Positions 45,134-57,500 of a DNA stretch of 60,000 nt are shown here, one piece after another. A program made the translations under genes and the position numbers. The DNA comes from Antedon mediterranea. Lineage: Eukaryota > Echinodermata > Crinoidea > Comatulida > Antedonidae. Where the stretch lies: assembly GCF_964355755.1 (NCBI RefSeq), contig NC_092675.1, positions 69,001 through 129,000 on the forward strand. The letters are read 5' to 3'. Below the pieces are notes generated by a model that saw only the letters and a program-made list of their open reading frames with translations, had not been told where the DNA came from and made no database searches. The first letter of the stretch is position 1; each line of letters starts with the position of its first letter.

Positions 45134-48082
45134 ATGCATCAGAAAATAAGAAGACAATTATTAATTCATTTATTCATATCTGCTGACGAAAATGACACAT
45201 GGAACAATAATCTATTTCTGGAAGACAACATCCGGATTGAAAGTAGAACGAATTCTGATTGTATACTAAATTGCTACGGTAAAGATATATTAGAATTTTG
45301 CAAAGAAACTGGTATGCGAATCACAAATGGTAGAATTGATAAAGAATCATCCAGTGGTTTTACATTTATCAGTTCACAAGGTAAAAGTGTATGTGATTAC
45401 CTTCTTACTAACTCAAACAACTTTAAACTAATATCTTATTTAAGAATTGATGACCGTGTTGAATCGGATCATATGCCAATTGCCTTTAGTATTCAATTCA
45501 AAGACAAAGAACACACCAAAATGATTGTCAATGAAGATGACACGTTTACCCAGAGTACGTTCAAATGGTCCAACAGTTACATTAATGCATCCAAAGTCAG
45601 ATGGGAACATGATATCATTGAAACTATTGATAATGATTTTATGAATGCTATCTCTCAAAATAAAATTGATGAGGCAGTTTCACATTTATGTAAAATTTTT
45701 GAATACGTATGTAAAGGAATTAAGTATACACAAACAAGTAAGTCTTCAACTTCTACAAAACGAAACGAATGGTTTGATAAAGATTGTAAGAACCTTAAAA
45801 TGCAGGTTAAACAATCATTAAAGAGATTTAGAATTATGCGCACTCAACCTTTTTTAAATAATTATATTCAGATAAAAAAGCAATATAAATCGCTATTAAA
45901 ATGCAAAAAAAATAACTTTCATAAAAGAATACGCAAACAAATTATCGATTCACTCAATACAAAGGATAGCAAAACGTTTTGGATGAAGTTGAAGACAAAA
46001 CAGAAATTATCTTGCGAACTTTCTATTAATCAATGTTATATTCATTTTAAGAACCTATTTAAAAACGATGAGTCTATTGGTAGCGCTGAGTTGCCAAAAA
46101 TCACAGAATGCCAACAGAATGAAGACGATGATAATTTAGACCACGACATAACGGTGGATGAAATAAAAAAAGCATTTAATTCTCAAAATAGTGGAAAAGC
46201 TCCCGGCATTGATGGAATGAATTTTGAATTTTTGCTAAACGCCCCCAACATTATTTTTGATATTTTAAAAATTCTTTTTAACGCCATATTTTTAGTTGAA
46301 AAATTTCCCAAACAATGGGCAACAAGCTTAATCGTTCCAATTTTTAAAAATGGAGATAAAAACAAACCTGAAAATTATAGAGGTATTTCTTTAATTCCAA
46401 TCCTAGGAAAAATATTTTTAAATATTCTTAATTCTAGGTTAACACAATTTACAAATAGCAAAAAGTTAATTCATGAGGAACAAGCAGGCTTTCGTAAGGG
46501 ATATAGAACGACAGATAATATATTCATTTTAGATACCCTCATCTCTAAATACTTAGATAAAAAGCGGGGTAGGATTTCTGTTTGTTTTGTTGATCTTAAA
46601 CGTGCCTTTGACTCTATAAATCATACACTTTTACTACATAAGTTGAAATGTATCGGTGTTTCAGGCAGAATGTTACACATAATAAATTCCTTATACCAAA
46701 ACTTATCTGCTCATGTTAAAATTGGCAACAAACTTAGTCCATCTTTTAATTGTTCGATTGGAGTACAACAAGGTTCTCCGTTGTCGTCTTTACTCTTTAA
46801 TATTTACATTAATGATTTGAGTGGTATACTTAATCAGGTAAACGATTTCATTCAAATTGGAGATTGTCATATGAATCATCTTCTTTATGCAGATGACTTA
46901 GTGCTTGTTAGTGATACGGTGAAAGGTCTCCAAAAATTAATAAATAAACTTGAACTTTATTGTGATACTTGGAAACTTACTGTAAACACTACAAAATCCA
47001 AAATTATGGTTTTTAAAAATGGCCGCAATTTAAGGAACATTGAAAAATGGAAGTATAAAAATATTCAATTAAAAATTGTTAATTCGTATAATTATCTTGG
47101 TGTTATTTTTAGTTCAAATGGTGCATGGAACAACTCAATGCAACATAATCAACAAAAAGCAAATCAAAGTTTATTCTGCTTAAAATCATTCATTTATCGT
47201 AACTTATCTTTTCTTCCAATTAATACATGGAACCATATTTTTGATGTGAAAATACTTCCTATTTTAACGTATGGAAGCGAAATCTGGGGAATGTCAGATA
47301 GCACAAACATTATAGAAAAAACACATACTAAATTTTGTAGATATTTATTGCAAGTTGGAAAAAATGCACCAAATGCCGCTGTTACTTCTGAGTTAGGTAG
47401 ATTACCACTTTCTTTGGATTGTTTAGTTACAGTTATAAGATTTTGGTTACATATTATTACTTTAGATCATGACAGATTCATTTTTAAGTGTTATGAGTTT
47501 CAACTTAGAAAAGTTAACCGTAATGAGAATTGTTGGGCACAACAGGTCAAACACTTACTCTTTTCTACTGGTTTTGGTTATATATGGTTACAACAATATG
47601 TTAATAGTAAAGGTTTATTTTTGAGAGAATTTAAGTTGCGCTTATGTGATATTGAAAAACAAAAATGCATTCAAAAATTTAGTTTACATAATAAGTTAAG
47701 GCTCTTTTCTCTTTATAAAAAAGAAATATGTTTAAGTTATCACTTGACCAACATCATTAATTTTAAACAAAGAAGATTATTAACTAAGTTACGTTTAGGG
47801 ATATTAGAGCTAGAAATTGAAAAGGGCAGATGGGAGGGTGTAGAAAGATATAAGAGAACGTGTAAATTATGTAAAAAGAACATTGTTGAGGATGAATATC
47901 ATTTTATTTTGCAATGCACATTTTACAATGATTTAAGAAAAAGTTTTATTCCAAGATTTATTCGTGTTTTTCCTTCTATTAATAAGCTTTGTTTATTACT
48001 TTCCAACACAAATTTTACTTATAATTTAGGAAAATACGTCTACTTTGCTTTTGAAAGAAGAAACCATTATCTTAAGTTATAG
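45134..48082 (+). CDS. LINE ORF2 (partial endonuclease, reverse transcriptase, C-terminal zinc motif)
   Basis: 982 codons without a break. Residues about 15-120 are the C-terminal half of an APE endonuclease (NGRIDKESSSGFTF, SVCDYLL, SDHMPIAF). The reverse transcriptase spans about 350-700 with ENYRGISLIPILGK, EQAGFRKGYRTTDN, DLKRAFDSINH, GVQQGSPLSSLLF and the catalytic YADD. A CCHC-like motif, CKLCKKNIVEDEYHFILQC, sits near the end. The first 15 or so codons and the ATG are probably host sequence. It is a different family from the CR1-like LINE; its clade is not assigned here. Confidence 0.9.
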   Translation: MHQKIRRQLLIHLFISADENDTWNNNLFLEDNIRIESRTNSDCILNCYGKDILEFCKETGMRITNGRIDKESSSGFTFISSQGKSVCDYLLTNSNNFKLISYLRIDDRVESDHMPIAFSIQFKDKEHTKMIVNEDDTFTQSTFKWSNSYINASKVRWEHDIIETIDNDFMNAISQNKIDEAVSHLCKIFEYVCKGIKYTQTSKSSTSTKRNEWFDKDCKNLKMQVKQSLKRFRIMRTQPFLNNYIQIKKQYKSLLKCKKNNFHKRIRKQIIDSLNTKDSKTFWMKLKTKQKLSCELSINQCYIHFKNLFKNDESIGSAELPKITECQQNEDDDNLDHDITVDEIKKAFNSQNSGKAPGIDGMNFEFLLNAPNIIFDILKILFNAIFLVEKFPKQWATSLIVPIFKNGDKNKPENYRGISLIPILGKIFLNILNSRLTQFTNSKKLIHEEQAGFRKGYRTTDNIFILDTLISKYLDKKRGRISVCFVDLKRAFDSINHTLLLHKLKCIGVSGRMLHIINSLYQNLSAHVKIGNKLSPSFNCSIGVQQGSPLSSLLFNIYINDLSGILNQVNDFIQIGDCHMNHLLYADDLVLVSDTVKGLQKLINKLELYCDTWKLTVNTTKSKIMVFKNGRNLRNIEKWKYKNIQLKIVNSYNYLGVIFSSNGAWNNSMQHNQQKANQSLFCLKSFIYRNLSFLPINTWNHIFDVKILPILTYGSEIWGMSDSTNIIEKTHTKFCRYLLQVGKNAPNAAVTSELGRLPLSLDCLVTVIRFWLHIITLDHDRFIFKCYEFQLRKVNRNENCWAQQVKHLLFSTGFGYIWLQQYVNSKGLFLREFKLRLCDIEKQKCIQKFSLHNKLRLFSLYKKEICLSYHLTNIINFKQRRLLTKLRLGILELEIEKGRWEGVERYKRTCKLCKKNIVEDEYHFILQCTFYNDLRKSFIPRFIRVFPSINKLCLLLSNTNFTYNLGKYVYFAFERRNHYLKL

Positions 48083-48167
48083 TTAATTTTTATATGTTTG
48101 TATTAGGGCCAAAGGCCAATATACTTTGAACCAATAAATTCCCTGAAAAGGGAAAGAAGAAGAAGAA
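45165..48167 (+). mobile_element. 5'-truncated LINE with a (GAA) tail
   Basis: It starts inside the endonuclease domain and runs through a full reverse transcriptase to a short 3' untranslated region with two hairpins (gggccaaaggcc and ttccctgaaaagggaa), ending in agaagaagaa. It lies between the two EGF genes, in sense orientation. The 5' border is estimated from where endonuclease-like sequence begins. No convincing target duplication was found. The uninterrupted frame suggests a fairly recent insertion. Confidence 0.82.
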
Positions 48168-48376
48168 TTCATAATACGGGCATTAATAATTATGATGTGG
48201 TAATCTAATTTTATTTATTTTACTTTTTATTTCATTACTTTAGTTCACGAGGCATATAATAGTTCTTCATATGTTACAGGTATATGCATTATTATACATT
48301 TGGTACTGAAACAATAAATTAAGAAAACTTGAAGATCTTAGAATTTTCATAAATTAATGTTTCACTGTTTTTCCAG

Positions 48377-48538
48377 ATATTGTGTGATCAGAGATCTGAT
48401 GGTAATTATGCTCATCCGACTAACTGTTCTGTCTACGTGCCCTGTGTAAATGGCGGAAGTGTAGTTCAGCCATGTCCTAAAGGATTGGTCGAGAAAACGT
48501 ACCTTGCTGCGCTAACATTAGTTCCACACCAGCAGATG
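48377..48538 (+). other. CBM14 (peritrophin-A) exon with a one-base frame break
   Basis: The sequence CDQRSDGNYAHPTNC, YVPCVNGG and QPCPKGLV fits a chitin-binding type 2 domain. After gtcgagaaaacg the frame is lost, while the -1 frame gives CCANISSTPADG up to a clean donor. The exon is 162 bases long. A single extra base in the A run would make it 163 and restore both the domain and phase 1 for the next EGF exon. A sequencing or assembly error is therefore a real possibility. Confidence 0.75.
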
Positions 48539-51500
48539 GTAACTACACATAATTATGACTTCCGGTTATCTTTCTTTTTAAACAGATTAGTAATGAAGTT
48601 ACTGTATGCTTTCTTAGACGCGTTGTGCACTTTATTTCGCATACATTTATATTATTCCAATCCAAAGTACTGCTTAATCTACGAGCTTTTTTAAACAGAG
48701 CCCGTTTCATAAGAATAAGTCTATGAACCACAGGCGATATCCAGGGTTTGGCTTTTTTCCAGGAGCGACGAACTGGAATACTATCATCGACACAAGCGAA
48801 AGGAAATCCGAAAACTTATCCCATGCCACATGATGTCAGTGAAGTCAATTAACTCCCATGCAATCGAAATTAGGCTCTGATAATGTTCAATGTCTGCTTT
48901 GTGGTACTGAGACCACTTTTGGAAGTTTTCCAGGAGATCCGCGAATTATAAACGTTACCATATGATGGTCAGAATTGGCAAGACCTGCATCAATTTTTAC
49001 TTCGCACAAACGATCCGGGCGAGAAGTAAATATAAGATCAATTATTGTATTAGAACTAAAATCATTCGATGATTTAGTTACGTCAAGAACCAGTTGATGA
49101 ATATACATTCACTCTAGGTTAGTTTTTAAGGGAGTATTTACCTTATGTTGATAATCAATGTTAAATTCTCCCTGTAAAGTGTGTTGGGGGATGATAAAAA
49201 GTACACATAGGCCTAATGAGGTAATTACCTCAAGCTTAACTGGAAAATGACGAAATTCAGACCCACGGCAGCCTACCAGATCAGCCACCGGGGACGACCC
49301 CCTACTCTCTAGGCTTTACGTCCCATCCGAAGGACGAGTCAATTGGATAAACGCATGTCAATTACCAATTATATAGAAATAATTTTTTTTTTGTTTTTTT
49401 AAATTTTGTTAAAGATGACAAATGTTATGAAAACTTATTTAATTTTTAATATTATTTGTTTATTCATTATAATTATTCCTCTACCACATACGCACTCTTT
49501 TGTGTATACAGGTAGGCTTAATACTTTTCTATTAAACAACAATGCACAAGCTACGTAATTATTTTCTTTATTTTGTGTATTACAGACAACAATGTAAAGA
49601 CCAATATCAGACAGAGAATTGTGTTTTAAAACTAAAAATAACATCAAACAGTTGACAGATTTAATACAAAGAACGAACTTAGTAACAAAGAGCTATATAA
49701 ACATAATATGAATCTACTGTAACTATTGTAATATTTGCAATGCATTTAAATCACGAAATAATATCATGAGAATAAATTTACAGCAAGTGAATGCAGCTTG
49801 TTAATATGTGGCAATTGGTTACCAGGGTTTTCCTCATCTGTAGGTTGATTCATAGTGTACACTGTCAAGGTATTTTGATTTGATTTTATTGTTTTAGAAA
49901 TAGAATACGTGTTTCTCTTTTCTGTGCATTAGTATTATTAGTATTATATTGTATATAATATAATAATATATTATTGAGTTTGTATTTAGTAAGGACTATA
50001 TCGTCCTTCTTTTCTAGAATGTATATAGTATCACATTTCAATGCTCTAAAGTAAATATTAAATAGATTTGTTTTCTTGCGTTATTCAACAGATCTATGTA
50101 ATCCCAATCCGTGTCCAGGTGGAGCAACATGTACTTCGTCGGCTATAGGGTATTTTTGCGAATGTCTTGACAGTTTTTATGCACTTATTGAAAACTGCCA
50201 AGTTTATAACTGTAAGTTACTCTTAACTTTGTTATTATACTAGCATTAAAATACTTTATGTTGCATTACGATATTTAAAAAGAAGGTAATCAAGCCACTG
50301 TCGCACACCGGCGACCAAACCTGTACTTCACAGCTGGGAGATATGACGTATAATTATGAGTAGGCCTACTACTGTATCTCGTCTGCCCCTACGACCACCT
50401 AGGTCATTGGAAAATTTACGAACGAATCAAGGCAATAGAGTGACTTACCGTATACTATAATAACATATATTTTAGGCTAAACATCATAAATAAAAAGAAA
50501 ATGTCTGGATATAGGTTTTTAATTACTTACTTTTTATAGAACTTCAATTTCATAAGCCTTGTTTTAATTTTAAACTATATTATTACTTTTTCTTCACATT
50601 ATTGTGCCTTTTTGTTTAATTTTATTTGTCAATTAGACGAAAGAAAGAAGTGTTTTTTTTTTATATATATATTTATTTATCTGGAGGACCAAACTTAAAG
50701 CCTTGGCTTAATGTGTCCTCCTCACACAATTATATTTATTAATTTATGTTCTGTATTATATTGTATATTGTATTGTGTGAATAATAATATAAACTTGATT
50801 GACTTGACATACTTATACATTTATTGTTCTTACTAGTATTGTGTTACATATTAAATAAGTACTAAACAAAGTGGTGTAAATTTCATTCCAACATAGTAAT
50901 ATAGATTGAACGAAAACAAATTGTGACGGCACCTATGCTACAGCCATGAACGGAATAAACTTCCAAGTGCTATTAACAATGCCAACAGCCATTAAGTCGC
51001 GTGCTACAATGCATGATACCGGACCGACAGACAGACCGACCGACCGACATAGTGAACTATAGAGTCGCGTCCACGCGACTAAAAACACTGACAATATGCG
51101 GATGTTTAGGAAACTAAACACCAATTATTGACGCAAAGAAATCTTAGAGTTAAGTTATTCTAAAACAATTCGGTCGCTTGCATTTTATTTCTTTCGGAAC
51201 CCCAGCGAAAATAAACATGTGGAATTGTTTATTTTAGAAAACATTCAATTGAACTTTATTTTCCAATACAATAATCACAATAAAATTGTGTAGCAATATA
51301 ATATATTGCTACACAATTTTATTGTGATTATGTTAAATCCACGTTCTTGTAGTTTTTGATTTATAGAATAATAACTGTGTCACACACTTTTCCGGACAGA
51401 TTGCATTGACAATCCTTGTTTAAACCCAAGTTCTTGTGTTTCATTCACAACCCCAGTTGGATACCGATGTGCTTGTAATGTTGCCGGTTACGATATCGCA

Positions 51501-54500
51501 TGCATGACTAATACAAGACGATTAACTTCTTCGACTACAATATTCAATAAGCCTAAATCTATATTTTACATTGACACAATTGATTTTTTTTTTATTTCAA
51601 TTGTAGTATGTGATCTCAACCCTTGTCCAATGGCATATACTTGTAGTAAACCGTCAGATGGAAACGGAGGCCTATTCATGTAGAGGCCTACTACTGTATC
51701 TCGTCTGCTACGCCCCTACGACTATCTAGGTCATGGGGCAACGGACGAACGAATCAAGGCAATACAGTGACTTACTGTACACTATAATAATATATATTTT
51801 AGGCTAAACATAAATAAAAAATATGTTTGGTTTGGATTTAAGGTTTTTAGTCGCGTGGACGCGACTCTATAGTTCACTATGTCGGTCGGTCGGTCTGTCG
51901 GTCTGTCTGTCGGTCCGGTATCACTATGCGTTTTATCGCTTTTCTGTATACTTTTTGAACTGTTTTGATGTACAGAAAAGTTTTAAAGTACATTACTTTT
52001 TGAAAGTTCATTTTTTTCTGAGAGCACACGACTTATGGCTGTTGGCCTTGTTCTGAGTACTTACTTTTTATAGAACTTCAATTTTATAATCCTTGTTTTA
52101 TACTATATTATTACTTACATACTTATATTTTAATTGTTCTTACTATTATTGTGTTACATAATAATACTCACCCGATTCTGCTACTGTCAATAGGTATGTA
52201 TCTGTATAACTATCAGCAAGTGTATGCTGTCTGCATAAATGCTGTACTTTTAACAAACATATATTATAGAGTATTATAGAGGGTGCTATATAGAGTAAAT
52301 ACAGCATTTATGCAGACAGCAACGTGGATAACTTTCTATAGTTATACAGATATCACCTAGTGACAGTAGCAGAATCGGTTGTAATACTAAGTACTAGACA
52401 AAGTGGTGTAAATTTCATTCCAACATAGTAATTTAGTAATGATTGAACGAAAACAAATTGTGACGGCACCTATGCTACACCCATAACGGAATAAAATTCC
52501 AAGTGCTATTAAAAACACTCAATATCAATATCAATTATTGACTCAATGAAATCTTATAAAAAGTTATTCTATTGCATTTTATTTCTTTCAGGACCCCAGT
52601 GGAAATAAACATGTGTAATTGTTTAATTTAGAAAACATTCAATTCAACTTTATTTTCCAATACTTTAATAATTAATCACAATAAAATGCTGTAGCAATAT
52701 TTGTTTAATCCACGTTCTTGTAGTTGTCTATAGATTAAAACTGGATTCCAATGTAATTCGAAGCTGCTGTGTCAACATGTAGAGAAAATTGTAAATTTGT
52801 TTACACACTTTAATCTTTCAGATTGCATTGACACTCCCTGTTTTGGCCTAAACACAGGTGATTGTTCTTCATTGACAAACCCAATTGGATACCAATGTGA
52901 TTGTACTGTTGCCGGTTACGATTTTAACGCATGTATAACTAAATCAAGTAAGACGATCATCTTCTTCATGACCACAATATTCAATCAGCCTAATCTATAT
53001 TTATATTGACACAATTAATTTATCTTTTTAATTCATTGGTAGTATGTGATCTCAACCCTTGTCCCATGGAATATACCTGTAGTACACTGTCAGATGGAAA
53101 CGTATTCATTTGCTCCTGTCCTGCTGGTTACTTAGGGGAACATTGTGAAATATATAATGGTAAGATTTATTCTTTCTTTAACAATTTATATTTTTACCAA
53201 TAAATTCTAATTTCATAGTGTGAAAGAACAACATACACTAATCAATTTTAGTTTTGATGTAAGTTGTTTTCTTACATATTAGAAATAATGTTTATAATAA
53301 AAAATATTTCATGTCCTTTCCGCAACCTGTTCATTCCGCAACCATGCGAACACGAATTACTTTAGCAACCTCTAATTTTTAAAGGTGCATGATAAATTGT
53401 AGTCAAACTCAACAATTGATTGTGTCTGTTTGGATTGCTTGTAGAACTGTTTTGGTGGATGACATGCACCTTACCAATCTTTGAGTCCTACAGTAGGCCC
53501 GAATCCCGGTTCTGGCATTTGTTCATAACAATATTTCATGTCCTATAGGCCTAAGTCAAGTGAATTGTATTTGGAAGAACTAATTTCATATTTTCATTAA
53601 TTATACCTTTTGTCTATACTAAGAAAATATTATTTAAACTGAATTCTTGTTACAGTAAGCAGAAGAGTTACTTACGACGGATTATTTCAATTATCTAACT
53701 CTATAACTAATATTATTTTTCAGCATGTTATAATAGCCCTTGTCCAGGAGGTACGGAATGCACTTGGTACACAAAGCCAACAAGGTACACATGTGCCTGT
53801 CCTACTGGCAGCAGCGACAATCAGTGTGGTAAGAAATACTGTAAATCTGTTTATGCAATAATATACATAGAACGCCATTAAATTCGATTTAATACTAGGC
53901 AGAACAGAAGCTGGCTAATGAAAATAAGAAATACAGAAGTAGTAAATATATGAAGATCACTATTTAAAAGTATACACGATTCCGAACATGGGGACTTGAA
54001 CGAAGAATTACACAAACCCGACAACCTCGAACATTATTAATAGGCCTATCAGATTCCCCAAAATAATCTTATATTATTATACAGACGTATAGGTAAATGT
54101 TATTAGAATAAGCCGGCTTGATATACTGTTTAGGCCATGAGAACAATTATATTGGTACTTACAAAAAAACTACAAATTCTAAGATATACGACAGTTTAAA
54201 AACAATACTTGTTTATCTATACACAATTTTAAACATAGTAGGTTTCATTTATTAATGCTTTTTATCATTGATTTAATTAAATACTTATCACAAACAGAAA
54301 TAAACTCCAGATTAATTCAACTAACGTTATAATATCATGATTACCACACCTTAGAATTAGGCCTCATAAGTACTTTTATGAAAGAGGTTCACATAAAAAG
54401 TAACAAATACATGCTTGGTTTTATTTATAAATAAAAATTGAGTTTATAGCCTCTCTACCCAGACAACGGACACGAACAGAATAAAACAACAATAATAACT

Positions 54501-57500
54501 TTTTCATAAGTACGTTTTTTTTAAATCAATTTTTAGCGTCAGTTTACTGCCATCGACATATTTTAATTAATTGTATTTTTTTTAAATGTATATGAATGTA
54601 AATGTGGTTACTTCTTAACATCAAAATAATCTTAGTCTTATGTATATACTGTTCAAAAGATACGTATTTTTTTAACAATGTACCTTATAAATAAGAGAAT
54701 TATATAAATGTGCATATATACATATATTATTTATATTTATAGAACTATAATAAAAGTGGGACGAACCCACACAAGACAAAAAAAAACAAAAAAAAATTGG
54801 TGATTTTACAGACGTGTTTCTCGCACACTCTTTCGCATACTCAACTTTCAATATTTTCGTTTCTATGGAGCGCCAAAAGAGCAACGATAATAGAGGGCTA
54901 AGAATGCGTCTACATTTAATGCATTTATTAGTGAAATGCACGTTTAATTTCAATATGTTTTGTCAATTTGTCAATAAAAATGCTGTAATGTGTTATTGCT
55001 GATACTCTTCTATTTTCAAAGAATATTAATCGATCTTAAAATCAGCATCACTACTTACCCTAGGCCTAGTCAAGGGCGACATAAGGGGATATGATGAATT
55101 TGTCGATTTTATTCTTAAAGTTAACGAAACCGTGTAAAGTATCAACAGTAACATTTTATTTGTATCGACAGTGACAAAATATATTGAATTGAACATGATT
55201 TTCACCAAAAAAAATGAGTTAAATAGATAGAATCCACATAGTTTTTATCTATCTAATAATGTTGTTCTTTTGGCGTTCCATAGACACAAAATATTGAACA
55301 TAGAGTATGCGAAACTCGCATGAGAAAAAAGTCTGTAAAATCATCAATTTATTTAAAGAATTTATTGTTATTTTATTGATTCTTCTTCATCTAATTCTAA
55401 GGTGTGGTATTCAAGATACAGTTCAATTGGTTAACAAATAGAGTTAAAATACAAGGCAGGTGCGAAAGAGAACTATTGGTAATTTTAGATCTTGGTTCTT
55501 ATAGGTTTCGTGATCTTATGTCTTTTGGGGTCTTAGCTTTCGTGATCTTGGGTTTCATGACACCCTGATAAAACTTCATAAATTTATTAATATCAGTGTT
55601 ATTTCGAAAATCTAGGTATTGTAATAAAATGCGCTGTAATAGAAATTTGATACAAAAGTATACCGTTGACAATGAATGAATGATGTAAAACCACATTTAT
55701 TTATTTATAATTAATGTTGTTTGTGTGCATAGTATAATTATTTGCAGCTTGTTACGCTAGTCCATGTGGACCTGATTGCCAATCTTCCACTATACACATA
55801 TGATTGTCATGAGGGTTACATGGGTGACCATGCCTTCTTTAGTTTTATGTGGTTGCACTTGTGTATACTAATAATGTATATGTACATCATATAGACGATA
55901 ATCCTAGAGTTACCTGCCCAGGTAACATTGACGAAGATATAGGAAACACAGGCCAGACTTCAGTGACCTGGGATGACCCAGTAGTCATTGACAATGTTGA
56001 TACTGGTCTGTCAGCTACTTGTACTCCACCTTCTGGTTCATCATTTAATGTTGGTTCATATAGTGTCACGTGTACTGCTACTGATAGTACTGATAATAAT
56101 GGAAGCTGCATATTTACAGTTCTCGTCAATGGTAAGTTTTTATATTTAATTATAAAGATCGATAAATAATAATTTTTAAAATAATAATAAAAATAATAAT
56201 AATATGTATCACATGTAGACATTGATCATCCTAGTGTTACCTGCCCTGGTAACATTGACGAAGATATAGGAAGAACAGGACAAAGTACAGTGACCTGGGA
56301 TGACCCCTCAGTGAGTGACAATGTTGATACTGGTCTGTCAGCTACTTGTACTCCACCTTCTGGTTCATCATTTAATGTTGGTTCATATAGTGTTACGTGT
56401 ACTGCTACTGATAATGCTGGTAATCATGGTAGCTGCATATTTACAATTCACATTAACGGTTAGTTCGTTAGATTTTATAATAACAATCCCTACTTTAGGC
56501 AGTCTGACTTTAGGTAGGGATAACATTTGTACTGAATTAATAAAAACGAACGGTAGGCTTACAATATGAAATGCAGTGGAAAAGTCATCGCGTATCTAAT
56601 TTTTGTTAAATTGTGTTACGTAAGTCAATTAATAAATGGATAGTATAGCAGCCATAACAAAATAACAACAGTGTAATTACAAAGATTTAATGTAAAGTTC
56701 ATAGTAAACGAGTGTAAAGCTTACGTTTTTTCCAAGACGGTTAGTTTTGCAGTTCTGTGATTCCAATCGTTTGTAGTTAGAGAGACCATTCTGTAAAACT
56801 GTGTAGTGGCTGCAGAGGAGTCTACTCGTAACATAACGACAGTACATATAAACTGATGAAGTCTAGCTGTGAGGTGGACGAAGTTTTAAACTGGTTTAAG
56901 GTGGTGACTGTTCAAAGTACTCTAAGATTTAACATTTAATATTGATTAAGCCTGCTATTCCCATCCGCCCACCCTTCCCCCGCCCCACCCAATTTAATTA
57001 TAGCTTTGAAAAAACTTTTTAAAAGAATTTGCCACTTGTTCATAAATAATTACAGAGGATGTTGAAATCCCTATTGTAACATGTCCTGCGACAATTACCA
57101 TCGGTACAGATACAACTGTTTCTACAGTGACTTGGGATGAGCCCACTGTTAGTGACAATGTCAACACTAATCTGTCAGCTACTTGTACTCCACCTTCTAG
57201 TTCATCATTTAATATTGGTTCAACTGATGTTACTTGTTCTGCTACTGATACTGCTGGTAATGTCGGAAGATGTGAATTTAAAGTTTCATTTGGAGGTACA
57301 ATAGGATTATTTGCATATTATAGTATTACATATTGATTTAGTTTAATATATCGCCAACTGTTGATGGTGGAAGCCTTACCACATGTGTACCACATCTTCA
57401 TTAAGAGTGACAATAGCACAATAGTTAGAACAGTATTACTGGTTCATATGCTTGCCTTCGATCCAGATTTTTACAGTTTTTTAGTAGGTTTAAAAAATAA

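Larger units (their letters stand above)
50361..53105 (+). repeat. Tandem duplication carrying a pair of EGF exons
   Basis: Copy 1 (about 50361-51680) and copy 2 (about 51683-53105) align over most of their length, starting at taggcctactactgtatctc and including the block tgtgacggcacctatgctac and both EGF exons. Each copy has its own later insertions. The downstream EGF exon of copy 1 is cut off at the junction. Microhomology around gtaggcctact at both starts may mark the breakpoint. Confidence 0.85.
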
